In this document: positions 27,861 to 38,512 of the stretch, piece by piece
How positions within the stretch are numbered: position 1 is the first letter of the stretch
Layout of the letters: the number at the start of each line of letters is the position of its first letter
From: Actinotalea sp. Marseille-Q4924
Lineage (GTDB): Bacteria > Actinomycetota > Actinomycetes > Actinomycetales > Cellulomonadaceae
DNA: 64,000 bases
NCBI RefSeq assembly: GCF_916618755.1
Contig: NZ_CAKAKB010000003.1
Span: 310,001 to 374,000 of the forward strand
Reading direction: 5' to 3'
Position numbers and translations under genes: made by a program
Notes under the pieces: generated by a model
Told to the model about the DNA's origin: nothing
Seen by the model: the letters and a program-made list of their open reading frames with translations, nothing else
Databases searched by the model: none

Positions 27861-28886
27861 ATGGAGTGCTGGACGGACCTGGACCAGGTCCCTCGGGACG
27901 CCGGTCCGTCGGTGGTCACGATCGGCAACTTCGACGGTGTCCACCGAGGTCACCGGTCGGTCCTGTCCCGGATGGTGGCGTCGGCCCGCGAGACGGGCGG
28001 TCGGGCGATCGCCGTGACGTTCGACCCGCACCCCCTCCAGGTGCACCGACCGGAGTCGGCGCCGGAGCTGCTCACGGGCGTGACCGACCGCCTCGAGCTG
28101 CTCGCGCAGACGGGCCTGGACGCGGTGCTCCTCGTCGAGTACACCCTGGACTTCGCGCGGACCACGCCCGAGGACTTCGTCCGCCGGTACCTCGTGGACG
28201 CGCTCGGCGCCGTCCGCGTCGTCGTCGGCCGGGACGTCCGGTTCGGCCGGGACAACAGCGGTGACCTGAGCACCATGGTCGAGCTCGGGCGCCGGTACGG
28301 CTTCGAGGTGGACGTCCTCGAGGACGTCCACGGCACGGCGCCGGAGGAGCGGCGGTGGTCCTCGACGTGGGTGCGGGAGCTGCTCGCGGCGGGCGACGTG
28401 GAGGCCGCGACCCAGATCCTCGGCCGGCCCCACCGGGTACGGGGCGTGGTCGTCCACGGGGACGCACGCGGGCGCGGGCTGGGGTACCCGACCGCCAACC
28501 TCGGCACGACGACGGGCATGGTGCCGGCCGACGGCGTCTACGCGGGCTGGCTGCGTCGGGTGGACCGCCCCGCGGACCTGCCGGACGGCTACCTGCCGGT
28601 GGCGGTCTCCATCGGGACGAACCCCACCTTCGACGGCGTCGAGCGCCGCGTCGAGGCGCACGTGCCCGACCGGACCGACCTGGAGCTCTACGACGAGGAG
28701 GTCGTGGTCGAGCTCGTGCACCGGCTGCGCCCGACCCTGCGGTTCGACACCGTCGAGGCGCTGGTGGCGCAGATGGAGCAGGACGTGCAGCGCACCCGCG
28801 AGCTGCTCGCCGCCGGACCCCTGGTGCTGGGCGCCGACCTCTCGGACGCGCCGGGCCGCGCGTCGTCGCGGACCCGGGGGGCGTAG
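27861..28886 (+). CDS. ribF: Bifunctional riboflavin kinase/FAD synthetase
   Basis: A 341-residue enzyme that makes FMN and then FAD. The N-terminal adenylyltransferase domain (about 15-190) shows [12 protein letters not shown] and [11 protein letters not shown]. The C-terminal kinase domain (about 200-325) shows [12 protein letters not shown] and [19 protein letters not shown]. The ATG has GGGAG 6 nt upstream. It follows truB by 119 bp, with no gene seen in that gap. Confidence 0.95.
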   Translation: MECWTDLDQVPRDAGPSVVTIGNFDGVHRGHRSVLSRMVASARETGGRAIAVTFDPHPLQVHRPESAPELLTGVTDRLELLAQTGLDAVLLVEYTLDFARTTPEDFVRRYLVDALGAVRVVVGRDVRFGRDNSGDLSTMVELGRRYGFEVDVLEDVHGTAPEERRWSSTWVRELLAAGDVEAATQILGRPHRVRGVVVHGDARGRGLGYPTANLGTTTGMVPADGVYAGWLRRVDRPADLPDGYLPVAVSIGTNPTFDGVERRVEAHVPDRTDLELYDEEVVVELVHRLRPTLRFDTVEALVAQMEQDVQRTRELLAAGPLVLGADLSDAPGRASSRTRGA

Positions 28887-28917
28887 CGGGGTCGGCGGCC
28901 GCCCGACGCCGGACTGC

Positions 28918-28923
28918 TACGAT
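28918..28923 (+). promoter_or_regulatory. Possible -10 (TACGAT) for rpsO
   Basis: TACGAT lies 85 bp before the rpsO GTG, giving a leader of about 79 nt. No clear -35 is visible. Confidence 0.35.
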
Positions 28924-29008
28924 GGCTGTGCCGTCAGAACGGCCGCGGACCCAGAGCGCCCGGGTGGACATGCCCCGGAGCACCGCGCAACGACCCGAGG
29001 GAGAGCCT

Positions 29009-29278
29009 GTGCCTCTTGATGCCGCCACCAAGCAGCGGATCATGACCGAGTACGCCACCACCGAGAACGACACGGGCTCCCCGGAGGTCCAGATCGCGCT
29101 GCTGACGCAGCGGATCAAGGACCTCACGGAGCACCTGAAGCAGCACAAGCACGACCACCACTCGCGTCGGGGCCTGCTGCTCCTCGTCGGCCAGCGTCGC
29201 CGCCTCCTCGGCTACCTGCAGAAGATCGACATCGAGCGCTACCGGAGCCTCATCGAGCGCCTCGGCCTGCGCCGCTGA
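29009..29278 (+). CDS. rpsO: 30S ribosomal protein S15
   Basis: An 89-residue S15, exactly family length, with [67 protein letters not shown]. It binds 16S rRNA helices early in 30S assembly. The GTG start has GAGGGAG upstream. It is followed by a perfect hairpin and then pnp, the universally common order. Confidence 0.98.
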   Translation: MPLDAATKQRIMTEYATTENDTGSPEVQIALLTQRIKDLTEHLKQHKHDHHSRRGLLLLVGQRRRLLGYLQKIDIERYRSLIERLGLRR

Positions 29279-29283
29279 ACGTC

Positions 29284-29323
29284 CCGGACCAGCCCGGACC
29301 CGCGAGGGTCCGGGCTGGTCCGG
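29284..29323 (+). terminator. Perfect 18-bp hairpin between rpsO and pnp
   Basis: 29284-29301 is the exact reverse complement of 29306-29323, with loop GCGA, starting 5 nt after the rpsO stop. It is followed by a second set in which GTGTCGGG (29323-29330 or 29337-29344) can pair with CCCGACAC (29346-29353). It acts as a terminator or as a processing/stability element for the rpsO-pnp mRNA. There is no U-tract. Confidence 0.75.
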
Positions 29324-29551
29324 TGTCGGGCGCCGCGTGTCGGGGCCCGACACCCGCCCGGTCGGGGCCACCGAGGGCACAGCCCACGGGGGCCCGGAGC
29401 GGGCGGCGCACCACCACCGCACACCCGCGCCCGTACCGGTGCCCGGTCCTCGGTAGTGGCCTGCGGAGCTCGTCCGGTACTGCCGGGACATCCGCGGACC
29501 TCGATCGAAGACCGTCGCCAGGCGGGCGCCCTCGAGACAAGGAGGGCTCCC

Positions 29552-31777
29552 GTGGAGGGACCCGAGATCCAGTTCGCCGAGGCCGTCATCGACAACGGCC
29601 GCTTCGGCACCCGCACCGTCCGCTTCGAGACGGGCCGCCTGGCCAAGCAGGCCGCCGGTGCCGCCGTCGCCTACCTCGACGGCGACACGATGCTCCTGTC
29701 CGCCACGACGGCAGGCAAGCACCCGCGTGAGCAGTTCGACTTCTTCCCCCTGACGGTGGACGTCGAGGAGCGCCAGTACGCCGCCGGCAAGATCCCCGGC
29801 TCGTTCTTCCGCCGCGAGGGGCGTCCCTCGACGGACGCCATCCTGGCGTGCCGCCTCATCGACCGGCCCCTGCGCCCGCTCTTCGTCAAGGGCCTGCGCA
29901 ACGAGGTCCAGGTCGTCGTCACGGTCATGGCGCTGCACCCGGACGACCCGTACGACGTGCTGGCGATCAACGCCGCGTCGATGTCCACGCAGCTGTCGGG
30001 CCTGCCGTTCTCCGGCCCGGTCGCCGGCGTGCGCATCGCCCTCGTCGAGGGCCAGTGGGTCGCGTTCCCGCGCTACTCCGAGCGCGAGCGCGCCTCCTTC
30101 GACATGGTCGTGGCCGGCCGTGTCGTCGGTGACGACGTCGCCATCGCGATGATCGAGGCCGAGGCGCCCGAGAAGGCCTGGAACCTCATCAAGGACGAGG
30201 GCGCCACGGCGCCGTCCGAGGACGTCGTCGCGCAGGGCCTCCAGGCGGCGAAGCCGTTCATCCGGGCGCTCTGCGAGGCGCAGGCGCAGCTCGCCGCGGG
30301 CAACGCCAAGGAGACGCAGGAGTTCCCGGTCTTCCCCGACTACCAGCCCGACGCCTACGAGGCCGTGGAGTCCGCCGCCCAGGCGCGCCTCGGCGAGGCG
30401 CTGTCCATCGCGGACAAGACCGCGCGCAACGACCGCCTCGACGAGATCAAGGCGGAGGTCGTCGCCGAGCTCGCGAACCGCTTCGAGGGCCGCGAGAAGG
30501 AGCTGTCGGCGGCGTACCGCTCGGTGCAGAAGGCGCTGATCCGTCAGCGCATCCTCACCGACGGGTTCCGCATCGACGGCCGTGGCCTGCGGGACATCCG
30601 GACGCTCTCGGCCGAGGTCGAGGTGCTGCCCCGGGTGCACGGCTCCGCCCTCTTCGAGCGGGGGGAGACGCAGATCCTCGGCGTCACGACGCTCAACATG
30701 CTGCGCATGGAGCAGCAGCTCGACACGCTGTCGCCCGAGACGCGCAAGCGCTACATGCACAACTACAACTTCCCGCCGTACTCGACCGGTGAGACCGGCC
30801 GCGTCGGCTCCCCGAAGCGCCGCGAGATCGGTCACGGCGCCCTGGCGGAGCGGGCCCTCATGCCCGTGCTGCCGAGCCGCGAGGAGTTCCCCTACGCGAT
30901 CCGCCAGGTGTCGGAGGCGCTGAGCTCCAACGGCTCGACGTCGATGGGCTCGGTCTGCGCCTCGACGCTGTCGCTGCTCAACGCCGGTGTGCCGCTGCGG
31001 GCGCCGGTCGCCGGCATCGCGATGGGTCTGGTCTCCGACACCGTGGACGGTGAGACCCGCTACGCGGCGCTCACCGACATCCTCGGGGCCGAGGACGCCT
31101 TCGGCGACATGGACTTCAAGGTCGCCGGTACCCGCGAGTTCGTCACGGCGATCCAGCTCGACACGAAGCTCGACGGCATCCCCGCCGACGTCCTGGCCGG
31201 CGCGCTGACGCAGGCCAAGGAGGCGCGTCTGCACATCCTCGACGTCATGGCGGAGGCGATCGACGCCCCCGACGAGATGTCGCCCTTCGCGCCGCGCGTC
31301 ATCACGGTGAAGGTCCCGGTCGACAAGATCGGCGAGGTCATCGGCCCGAAGGGCAAGATGATCAACCAGATCCAGGACGAGACGGGCGCCGACATCTCCA
31401 TCGAGGACGACGGCACCGTCTACATCGGCGCGACGGACGGCCCGTCCGCCGAGGCGGCTCGCGCGGCGATCAACGCCATCGCGAACCCGCACATGCCCGA
31501 GGTCGGCGAGCGCTTCGTCGGCACCGTGGTCAAGACGACGTCGTTCGGCGCCTTCGTCTCCCTGTCGCCCGGCAAGGACGGCCTGCTGCACATCTCGCAG
31601 ATCCGCCGTCTCGTCGGGGGCAAGCGGGTGGAGAACGTCGAGGACGTCCTGTCGATCGGCCAGAAGGTCCAGGTCGAGATCGGCGAGATCGACCCGCGCG
31701 GCAAGCTGTCGCTGCACGCGGTGGTCCAGGAGTCCGACGCCGAGGGTGGCGACGCCGCCGAGGGCGACCAGGGCTGA
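29552..31777 (+). CDS. pnp: Polyribonucleotide nucleotidyltransferase (PNPase)
   Basis: A 741-residue phosphorolytic 3'-5' exoribonuclease. There are two RNase PH domains, with the second active-site region [49 protein letters not shown] domain (about 585-645, [28 protein letters not shown]) and an S1 domain (about 648-725, [33 protein letters not shown]) follow. The GTG start has AAGGAGGG upstream. The family autoregulates through its leader, and the 273-bp gap with strong hairpins would suit that here (inference). Confidence 0.97.
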   Translation: MEGPEIQFAEAVIDNGRFGTRTVRFETGRLAKQAAGAAVAYLDGDTMLLSATTAGKHPREQFDFFPLTVDVEERQYAAGKIPGSFFRREGRPSTDAILACRLIDRPLRPLFVKGLRNEVQVVVTVMALHPDDPYDVLAINAASMSTQLSGLPFSGPVAGVRIALVEGQWVAFPRYSERERASFDMVVAGRVVGDDVAIAMIEAEAPEKAWNLIKDEGATAPSEDVVAQGLQAAKPFIRALCEAQAQLAAGNAKETQEFPVFPDYQPDAYEAVESAAQARLGEALSIADKTARNDRLDEIKAEVVAELANRFEGREKELSAAYRSVQKALIRQRILTDGFRIDGRGLRDIRTLSAEVEVLPRVHGSALFERGETQILGVTTLNMLRMEQQLDTLSPETRKRYMHNYNFPPYSTGETGRVGSPKRREIGHGALAERALMPVLPSREEFPYAIRQVSEALSSNGSTSMGSVCASTLSLLNAGVPLRAPVAGIAMGLVSDTVDGETRYAALTDILGAEDAFGDMDFKVAGTREFVTAIQLDTKLDGIPADVLAGALTQAKEARLHILDVMAEAIDAPDEMSPFAPRVITVKVPVDKIGEVIGPKGKMINQIQDETGADISIEDDGTVYIGATDGPSAEAARAAINAIANPHMPEVGERFVGTVVKTTSFGAFVSLSPGKDGLLHISQIRRLVGGKRVENVEDVLSIGQKVQVEIGEIDPRGKLSLHAVVQESDAEGGDAAEGDQG

Positions 31778-31778
31778 G

Positions 31779-33948
<2,170 letters not shown>

Positions 33949-33951
33949 GCC

Positions 33952-34395
33952 GTGCGCCGCGGCCCGGTCGGAGCGCTCGTTCTGAGCGCGCTCCTCGTCC
34001 TCTACATCGTCGCGGTCGCGGACCGCGGTCTGGCGCTCGTGCGCACCGGTGAGCCGGTGGCGGTGGTGCTCGGCGTCGGCGTCCTGGTGCTGCCGGCGCT
34101 GGGCGTCTGGGTCCTCGTGCGGGAGTGGCGGATGGCCGTGGCGGTGCAGCGGATGGCCGACGAGCTCGAGCGCCAGGGCCGTCTGCCGGTCGACGACCTG
34201 CCCCGCAGCCCGGGTGGCCGCATCGAGCGCGCCGCCGCCGACGAGGCCTTCGCCGCCGCGCGGACCGCGGTGGAGGCGTCGGAGGGGGACTGGGCGGCGT
34301 GGTACCGGCTGGCGTTCGCGTACGACGCCGCGGGCGACCGCCGGCGCGCGCGGGAGTCGCTGCGCACCGCCGCCCGGCTGCACCGCCGGGCCTGA
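33952..34395 (+). CDS. Small membrane protein with C-terminal TPR-like helices
   Basis: A 147-residue protein with two N-terminal transmembrane helices (about 6-26 and 36-56, LVLPALGVWVLV). A cytosolic region whose end, EGDWAAWYRLAFAYDAAGDRRRARESLRTAARLHRR, looks like one tetratricopeptide repeat. The GTG start is 4 nt after dapB, so it is co-transcribed. Similar small proteins occur beside dapB in other Actinobacteria. Function is unknown. Confidence 0.78.
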   Translation: MRRGPVGALVLSALLVLYIVAVADRGLALVRTGEPVAVVLGVGVLVLPALGVWVLVREWRMAVAVQRMADELERQGRLPVDDLPRSPGGRIERAAADEAFAAARTAVEASEGDWAAWYRLAFAYDAAGDRRRARESLRTAARLHRRA

Positions 34396-34401
34396 CACCC
34401 G

Positions 34402-34947
34402 TCAGATCTCGGCTGCCCAGCGGCGCTCGCCCACGCTGCGCGGCCCGGTCCCGTCCTCCTCCGGGCCGGCGGACGCGAGGTCCCGACGGGAGCCGTCGGG
34501 GCCCAGGCCCGCCGCGCCCAGGAACTCCTCGCGCGCGGTGTCCCCGTCGAGGACCCAGGTGCGCACGTGGTCCGCACCGGTCTCGCGCGCCAGGTCGACG
34601 CAGGCGGCGAGGAGCCGGGAGCCGTGCCCGCCGCGCTGGTGGTCGGGGTCGACCTCGAGGGCGACGACCTCCACGCCGTCCTCCGCGGGTGCGGACGCGG
34701 CGAACCCCACCACGTGGGGTCCGTCGCACGCCACGAGCACGCGGTGCTCCCGCGTCGGGGGCGCGGAGATCGCCTGGGCCCACTGCTCCTGGACCGCGTC
34801 CGCGTCGAGCTGCTCCAGGACCGCCTCGCCGAGCACGTCGGCGTGGTGGCTGCGCCAGGCACGGAGCTGGGTGCGGGCGATCGCGGCCTCGTCGCCGGGC
34901 GTCGCGGGCCGGACGGACACGTCGGCGGTCTCACGGAACAGGGCCAT
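34402..34947 (-). CDS. GNAT family N-acetyltransferase
   Basis: A 181-residue single-domain acetyltransferase. N-terminal VSVRPATPGDEAAIARTQLRAWRSHHADVL is followed by the acetyl-CoA loop VVALEVDPDHQRGGHGSRLLAACVDLARETGADHVRTWVLDGDTAREEFLGAAGLGPDG. The substrate is unknown. It is convergent with the preceding small membrane gene (6 bp) and has a TAGCCT -10 6 nt before the ATG. Confidence 0.87.
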   Translation of the reverse strand: MALFRETADVSVRPATPGDEAAIARTQLRAWRSHHADVLGEAVLEQLDADAVQEQWAQAISAPPTREHRVLVACDGPHVVGFAASAPAEDGVEVVALEVDPDHQRGGHGSRLLAACVDLARETGADHVRTWVLDGDTAREEFLGAAGLGPDGSRRDLASAGPEEDGTGPRSVGERRWAAEI

Positions 34948-34953
34948 GTCGGC

Positions 34954-34959
34954 AGGCTA
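34954..34959 (-). promoter_or_regulatory. Leaderless -10 element of the GNAT gene
   Basis: TAGCCT on the minus strand ends 6 nt before the ATG at 34947. Confidence 0.5.
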
Positions 34960-34994
34960 GCAACGGCCGAGCGGCCGGGCGGGGGCGGGCCAGG

Positions 34995-35312
34995 TCAGGT
35001 CAGGGCGCGCAGCGTCGCGGCCACGACGGCCGCCAGCACCACCACGACGACGAACGGAGCCCGCAGCGCGAGGGCCACGGCCGCGACGCCGAGCGCGACC
35101 GCGCGGGCGTCGACCCCGACCTCGCGCCCGGTCGTGAACGCCTGGACGGCCACGAGTGCGCCGAGCAGCGCGACCGTGACGAGCGAGGCGACGCGCGCCA
35201 CCCGCGGCTCGGCCAGCCAGTGCTGCGGCACGCGGTGACCGGCCAGCTTCGTCGCGAAGCACACCGCGCTCGCCGCGAGGACGGCCACCCACGTGGCGAC
35301 GTACGGGGTCAC
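34995..35312 (-). CDS. azlD: AzlD family branched-chain amino acid transport subunit
   Basis: A 105-residue, almost entirely hydrophobic protein with about four transmembrane helices, matching the size and motif of AzlD (CFATKLAGHRVPQHWLAEPRVARVASLVTVALLGALVAVQAFTTGR). With AzlC it forms a predicted exporter of branched-chain amino acids. The GTG start overlaps the azlC stop (GTGA). Confidence 0.9.
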   Translation of the reverse strand: MTPYVATWVAVLAASAVCFATKLAGHRVPQHWLAEPRVARVASLVTVALLGALVAVQAFTTGREVGVDARAVALGVAAVALALRAPFVVVVVLAAVVAATLRALT

Positions 35313-36073
35313 CGGGCTGCCTCCGGGCCCGGGCCGGAGCGGCGTCGCCGCGCGCGGGCACGCAGCGCCGTCGGCTCGCCCGGGGTGCGCCACCCCGCCA
35401 CGACCGCGACGAGGGCGGCGGCCAGGACCGGGACGCCGGCCGGGGCGACGGGGGTCAGGACCAGCGCGACGACGACGGCGCCCGCCGCCACCCCCTGCGC
35501 GGCACGGCCGGCGAGCCGGGGCCACAGCAGCCCCAGGAACGCGGCGGCCGCGGCGGCGTCCAGCCCCCAGCGCGCCGGGTCGCCGAGCGCGTCGCCCACG
35601 ACGGCCCCGACGACCGTGAAGGCGTTCCACAGGACGAGGACGCCCACCCCGGTCCACCAGAACCCGAGCCGCGCGTCCCGGACGTCGCGCTGCGCGTTGG
35701 CCACGGCGGCGGACTCGTCGATCGTCACGTGCGCGGCCGCCAGCCGGCGTGCTCCGCGGGCCTGGACGAGCGGCGCCATGACGGCGCCGTACAAGGCGTT
35801 GCGGGCACCCAGCAGACCCGCGGTGGCGACGGCGGCGACCGGTGCGCCGCCCGATCCGACGACGCCGATGAAGGCGAACTGCGAGCCGCCGGTGAACATG
35901 AGGAGGCTCAGCGCCATGGTCTGCCACAGGTCCAGGCCGGCGGCGACGGAGAGCGCCCCGAAGGAGATCCCGTAGACACCGGTCGCTACGGCCACGGACA
36001 CGGCCTGACGGACCACGGCCCGGGCGTCGGCGTGCTCGCGGCCGACGAGGTCGGCGTCGTCGGTGGCAGGCAC
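35309..36073 (-). CDS. azlC: AzlC family ABC-independent permease
   Basis: A 254-residue AzlC with the signature [38 protein letters not shown] and [14 protein letters not shown], and several transmembrane helices. The GTG start is chosen because it lies 7 nt after a GATACT -10 and gives a family-length N-terminus ([23 protein letters not shown]). The C-terminus is a basic Arg/Gly/Pro tail. It is divergent from thyA with only 37 bp between start codons. Confidence 0.9.
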   Translation of the reverse strand: MPATDDADLVGREHADARAVVRQAVSVAVATGVYGISFGALSVAAGLDLWQTMALSLLMFTGGSQFAFIGVVGSGGAPVAAVATAGLLGARNALYGAVMAPLVQARGARRLAAAHVTIDESAAVANAQRDVRDARLGFWWTGVGVLVLWNAFTVVGAVVGDALGDPARWGLDAAAAAAFLGLLWPRLAGRAAQGVAAGAVVVALVLTPVAPAGVPVLAAALVAVVAGWRTPGEPTALRARARRRRSGPGPEAAR

Positions 36074-36080
36074 GCGGAGC

Positions 36081-36103
36081 AGTATCCCGCGCGGGCCTAG
36101 CAT
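36081..36103. promoter_or_regulatory. Compact divergent promoter pair azlC/thyA
   Basis: GATACT (minus strand, 36081-36086) lies 7 nt before the azlC GTG. TAGCAT (plus strand, 36098-36103) lies 7 nt before the thyA ATG at 36111. Both -10 boxes fit in the 37-bp gap, so each promoter's -35 region must lie inside the other gene's coding start. Confidence 0.55.
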
Positions 36104-36110
36104 GACCCGC

Positions 36111-36944
36111 ATGCCGGACGACGCCGCCACGAGCCCAGCGACGACCCCCTCCAGCACCCCGTACGAGGACCTGCTGCGCCTCGTCATGGAGACCGGGACG
36201 CCGAAGTCCGACCGCACGGGGACGGGGACGAGGAGCGTCTTCGGCCACCAGATGCGGTTCGACCTGCGCGCGGGCTTCCCGCTGGTCACCACGAAGCGCG
36301 TCCACCTCCGCTCGGTCGTCTACGAGCTGCTGTGGTTCCTGCGCGGCGACCCGAACGTCCGGTGGCTGCAGGAGAACGGTGTGACGATCTGGGACGAGTG
36401 GGCGGCGCCCGACGGCGACCTGGGTCCCGTCTACGGCGTGCAGTGGCGGTCGTGGCCGACCCCGGACGGCGGGACGGTCGACCAGCTGGCCCAGGTGATC
36501 GAGACGCTGCGGCGCGACCCGGACTCGCGTCGGATGGTGGTGTCGGCGTGGAACGTCGCGGACATCCCGCGCATGGCACTCGCGCCGTGCCACGCCTTCT
36601 TCCAGTTCTACGTCGCGGACGGCCGGCTCTCCTGCCAGCTCTACCAGCGCAGCGCCGACCTGTTCCTCGGCGTGCCGTTCAACATCGCCTCCTACGCACT
36701 CCTGACGCACATGGTCGCGCAGCAGGCCGACCTCGAGGTGGGGGACCTCGTCTGGACCGGCGGGGACTGCCACGTCTACGACAACCACGTGGACCAGGTG
36801 CGTGAGCAGCTCTCGCGCGAGCCCTACCCGTCACCGACTCTCCGGCTGAGGCGGGCGGCGTCCATCGACGGGTACGTGTTCGAGGACGTCCAGGTCGTCG
36901 ACTACCGCCACCACCCCGCCATCAAGGCGCCCGTGGCGGTCTGA
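36111..36944 (+). CDS. thyA: Thymidylate synthase
   Basis: A 277-residue ThyA converting dUMP to dTMP with methylene-tetrahydrofolate. It has the Arg loop ([18 protein letters not shown]), the active-site cysteine in [35 protein letters not shown] and the folate-binding [14 protein letters not shown]. The ATG at 36111 (MPDDAATS) is chosen over the ATG at 36102, which lies inside the -10 element. It is followed by folA after 4 bp. Confidence 0.96.
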   Translation: MPDDAATSPATTPSSTPYEDLLRLVMETGTPKSDRTGTGTRSVFGHQMRFDLRAGFPLVTTKRVHLRSVVYELLWFLRGDPNVRWLQENGVTIWDEWAAPDGDLGPVYGVQWRSWPTPDGGTVDQLAQVIETLRRDPDSRRMVVSAWNVADIPRMALAPCHAFFQFYVADGRLSCQLYQRSADLFLGVPFNIASYALLTHMVAQQADLEVGDLVWTGGDCHVYDNHVDQVREQLSREPYPSPTLRLRRAASIDGYVFEDVQVVDYRHHPAIKAPVAV

Positions 36945-36948
36945 CGCC

Positions 36949-37443
36949 GTGCTGGGGATGGTCTGGGCCGAGGCGCACGGCGGCGTGATCGGGCGCGACG
37001 GCGCGATGCCGTGGCACGTCCCGGAGGACCTGGCGCACTTCCGAGGCCTGACGCGCGGGCACGTCGTCGTCATGGGCAGAGGGACCTGGGACGCCCTGCC
37101 GGAGCGGTTCCGGCCGCTGCCGGACCGGGAGAACCTGGTCCTCACCCGCCGAGCCGGCCTCGAGCTGCCCGGCGCGCGGGTCGCGGCCTCCGTGACGCAG
37201 GCGCTCGACGTCGTGGGCGACCGGGACGCGTGGGTGATCGGCGGGGGGCAGGTGTACCGGGCGTTCGAGCCGGTCGCGGACCGGCTGGAGGTCACCGAGC
37301 TGGACGTCGACGTGGAGGGTGACACCACGGCCCCCGCGGTCGACCCGGCGCGATGGCGGCTCGTCGCGACCGTCCCCGCGGAGGGGTGGGCGCTGGCCGT
37401 GTCGGGGGTGCCGTACCGGTTCAGGAGCTACGTGCGGCGCTGA
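36949..37443 (+). CDS. folA: Dihydrofolate reductase
   Basis: A 164-residue DHFR that regenerates tetrahydrofolate used by the adjacent ThyA. It has GMVWAEAHGGVIGRDGAMPWHVPEDLAHFRGLTRGHVVVMGRGTWDAL and the NADPH-binding VIGGGQVYRAFEPVADRLEVTELD. The GTG (MLGMVWAE) is taken as start; an ATG three codons later is possible. Confidence 0.95.
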   Translation: MLGMVWAEAHGGVIGRDGAMPWHVPEDLAHFRGLTRGHVVVMGRGTWDALPERFRPLPDRENLVLTRRAGLELPGARVAASVTQALDVVGDRDAWVIGGGQVYRAFEPVADRLEVTELDVDVEGDTTAPAVDPARWRLVATVPAEGWALAVSGVPYRFRSYVRR

Positions 37444-37449
37444 GAGGGC

Positions 37450-37472
37450 GGGCGCGCTGGTGCGGCGCGCCC
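37450..37472 (+). terminator. Hairpin after folA
   Basis: GGGCGCGC (37450-37457) pairs with GCGCGCCC (37465-37472) across a 7-nt loop, 6 nt after the stop. No U-tract is seen. Confidence 0.5.
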
Positions 37473-37590
37473 GGCTCGAGACCGCATCCGGCGGGGGCGT
37501 CCCCCGAGTGGGTGCCCGGGCACACCTCGACCGGCGACCGCGGGCGGCGCCCCCACATGGTCACGGCCGCCGCACCCGCACGCGCAGCGG

Positions 37591-37596
37591 TACTTT
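37591..37596 (+). promoter_or_regulatory. Leaderless -10 element of dapA
   Basis: TACTTT ends 7 nt before the ATG at 37604. Confidence 0.55.
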
Positions 37597-37603
37597 GTCC
37601 GCC

Positions 37604-38512
37604 ATGGTGCCGACCACTGCCCACCGTCCGTTCGGGGCCGTCCTCACCGCGATGGTCACCCCGATGACCGACGACGGCGCGGTCGACCTCGACGCCGCCG
37701 CGGCGCTGGCCCGACACCTCGTCGACCACGGTCACGACGGCCTCGTCCTCAACGGCACCACCGGCGAGGCGCCCACGACGCACGCCCCCGAGAAGGCCGA
37801 CCTCGTGCGCGCCGTCGTCGACGCGGTCGGCGACCGGGCCGTCGTCGTCGCCGGCGCGGGGTCGAACGACACGGCCCACGCGGTCCGCATGGCGGAGCAG
37901 GCGGCGGAGGCCGGTGCGCACGGGCTGCTCGTCGTCACGCCGTACTACTCCCGTCCGTCGCAGGAGGGCGTCTACCGGCACACCGTGGCGGTCGCGGACA
38001 GCACCGACCTGCCCGTCATGCTCTACGACGTCCCGGGCCGCACCGTCGTCCGCTACGCCGACGAGACCCTGGACCGGCTCGCTGAGCACGACCGTGTCGT
38101 CGCGATCAAGGACGCCACGGGCGACGTCGTCGGCGCCCTGCGGGGGATCCGACGCACCGGCCTGGCGTGGTACTCCGGCGACGACCCCCTCACCCTGCCG
38201 TTCCTCGCCCACGGCGCCGTCGGCGTCGTCAGCATGGCCGGCCACCTCGTCGGGGACGACATCGCCGCGATGATCCGGGCGGTCGACGCCGGCGACCTCG
38301 CCGCGGCCCGCGAGGCCCTCGTGAGGCAGCTGCCCGCCATCGAGGTCATCTGCGGGAGCGGCAACGGCGCACTCCGGTCCAAGCTCGCGCTGTGGCTGAC
38401 GGGCGTCATCCCGAGCCCGGCCATGCGCCTGCCCCAGGTCCCCGCCGACGAGGCCGAGGTCGCCGCCGTCCGCGCCGCCCTCGTGTCCGCCGGTCTGCTC
38501 GAGGAGGCGTGA
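37604..38512 (+). CDS. dapA: 4-hydroxy-tetrahydrodipicolinate synthase
   Basis: A 302-residue DapA condensing pyruvate and aspartate semialdehyde. It has GTTGEAPTTHAPEK, the catalytic tyrosine in MLYDVPGRT and the Schiff-base lysine in VVAIKDATGD. The leaderless ATG is 7 nt after TACTTT. Its stop overlaps the RNase J start (TGATG), and this dapA-rnj coupling is conserved in Actinobacteria. Confidence 0.96.
   Translation: MVPTTAHRPFGAVLTAMVTPMTDDGAVDLDAAAALARHLVDHGHDGLVLNGTTGEAPTTHAPEKADLVRAVVDAVGDRAVVVAGAGSNDTAHAVRMAEQAAEAGAHGLLVVTPYYSRPSQEGVYRHTVAVADSTDLPVMLYDVPGRTVVRYADETLDRLAEHDRVVAIKDATGDVVGALRGIRRTGLAWYSGDDPLTLPFLAHGAVGVVSMAGHLVGDDIAAMIRAVDAGDLAAAREALVRQLPAIEVICGSGNGALRSKLALWLTGVIPSPAMRLPQVPADEAEVAAVRAALVSAGLLEEA

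Noticed and set aside
31746-31778. GTG inside pnp as the start of the M16 gene
   Set aside because: It would overlap pnp by 32 bases with no Shine-Dalgarno; the GTG just after the pnp stop is simpler.
36102-36110. Upstream ATG as the thyA start
   Set aside because: The ATG at 36102 lies within the TAGCAT -10 element; 36111 is at the predicted transcription start.
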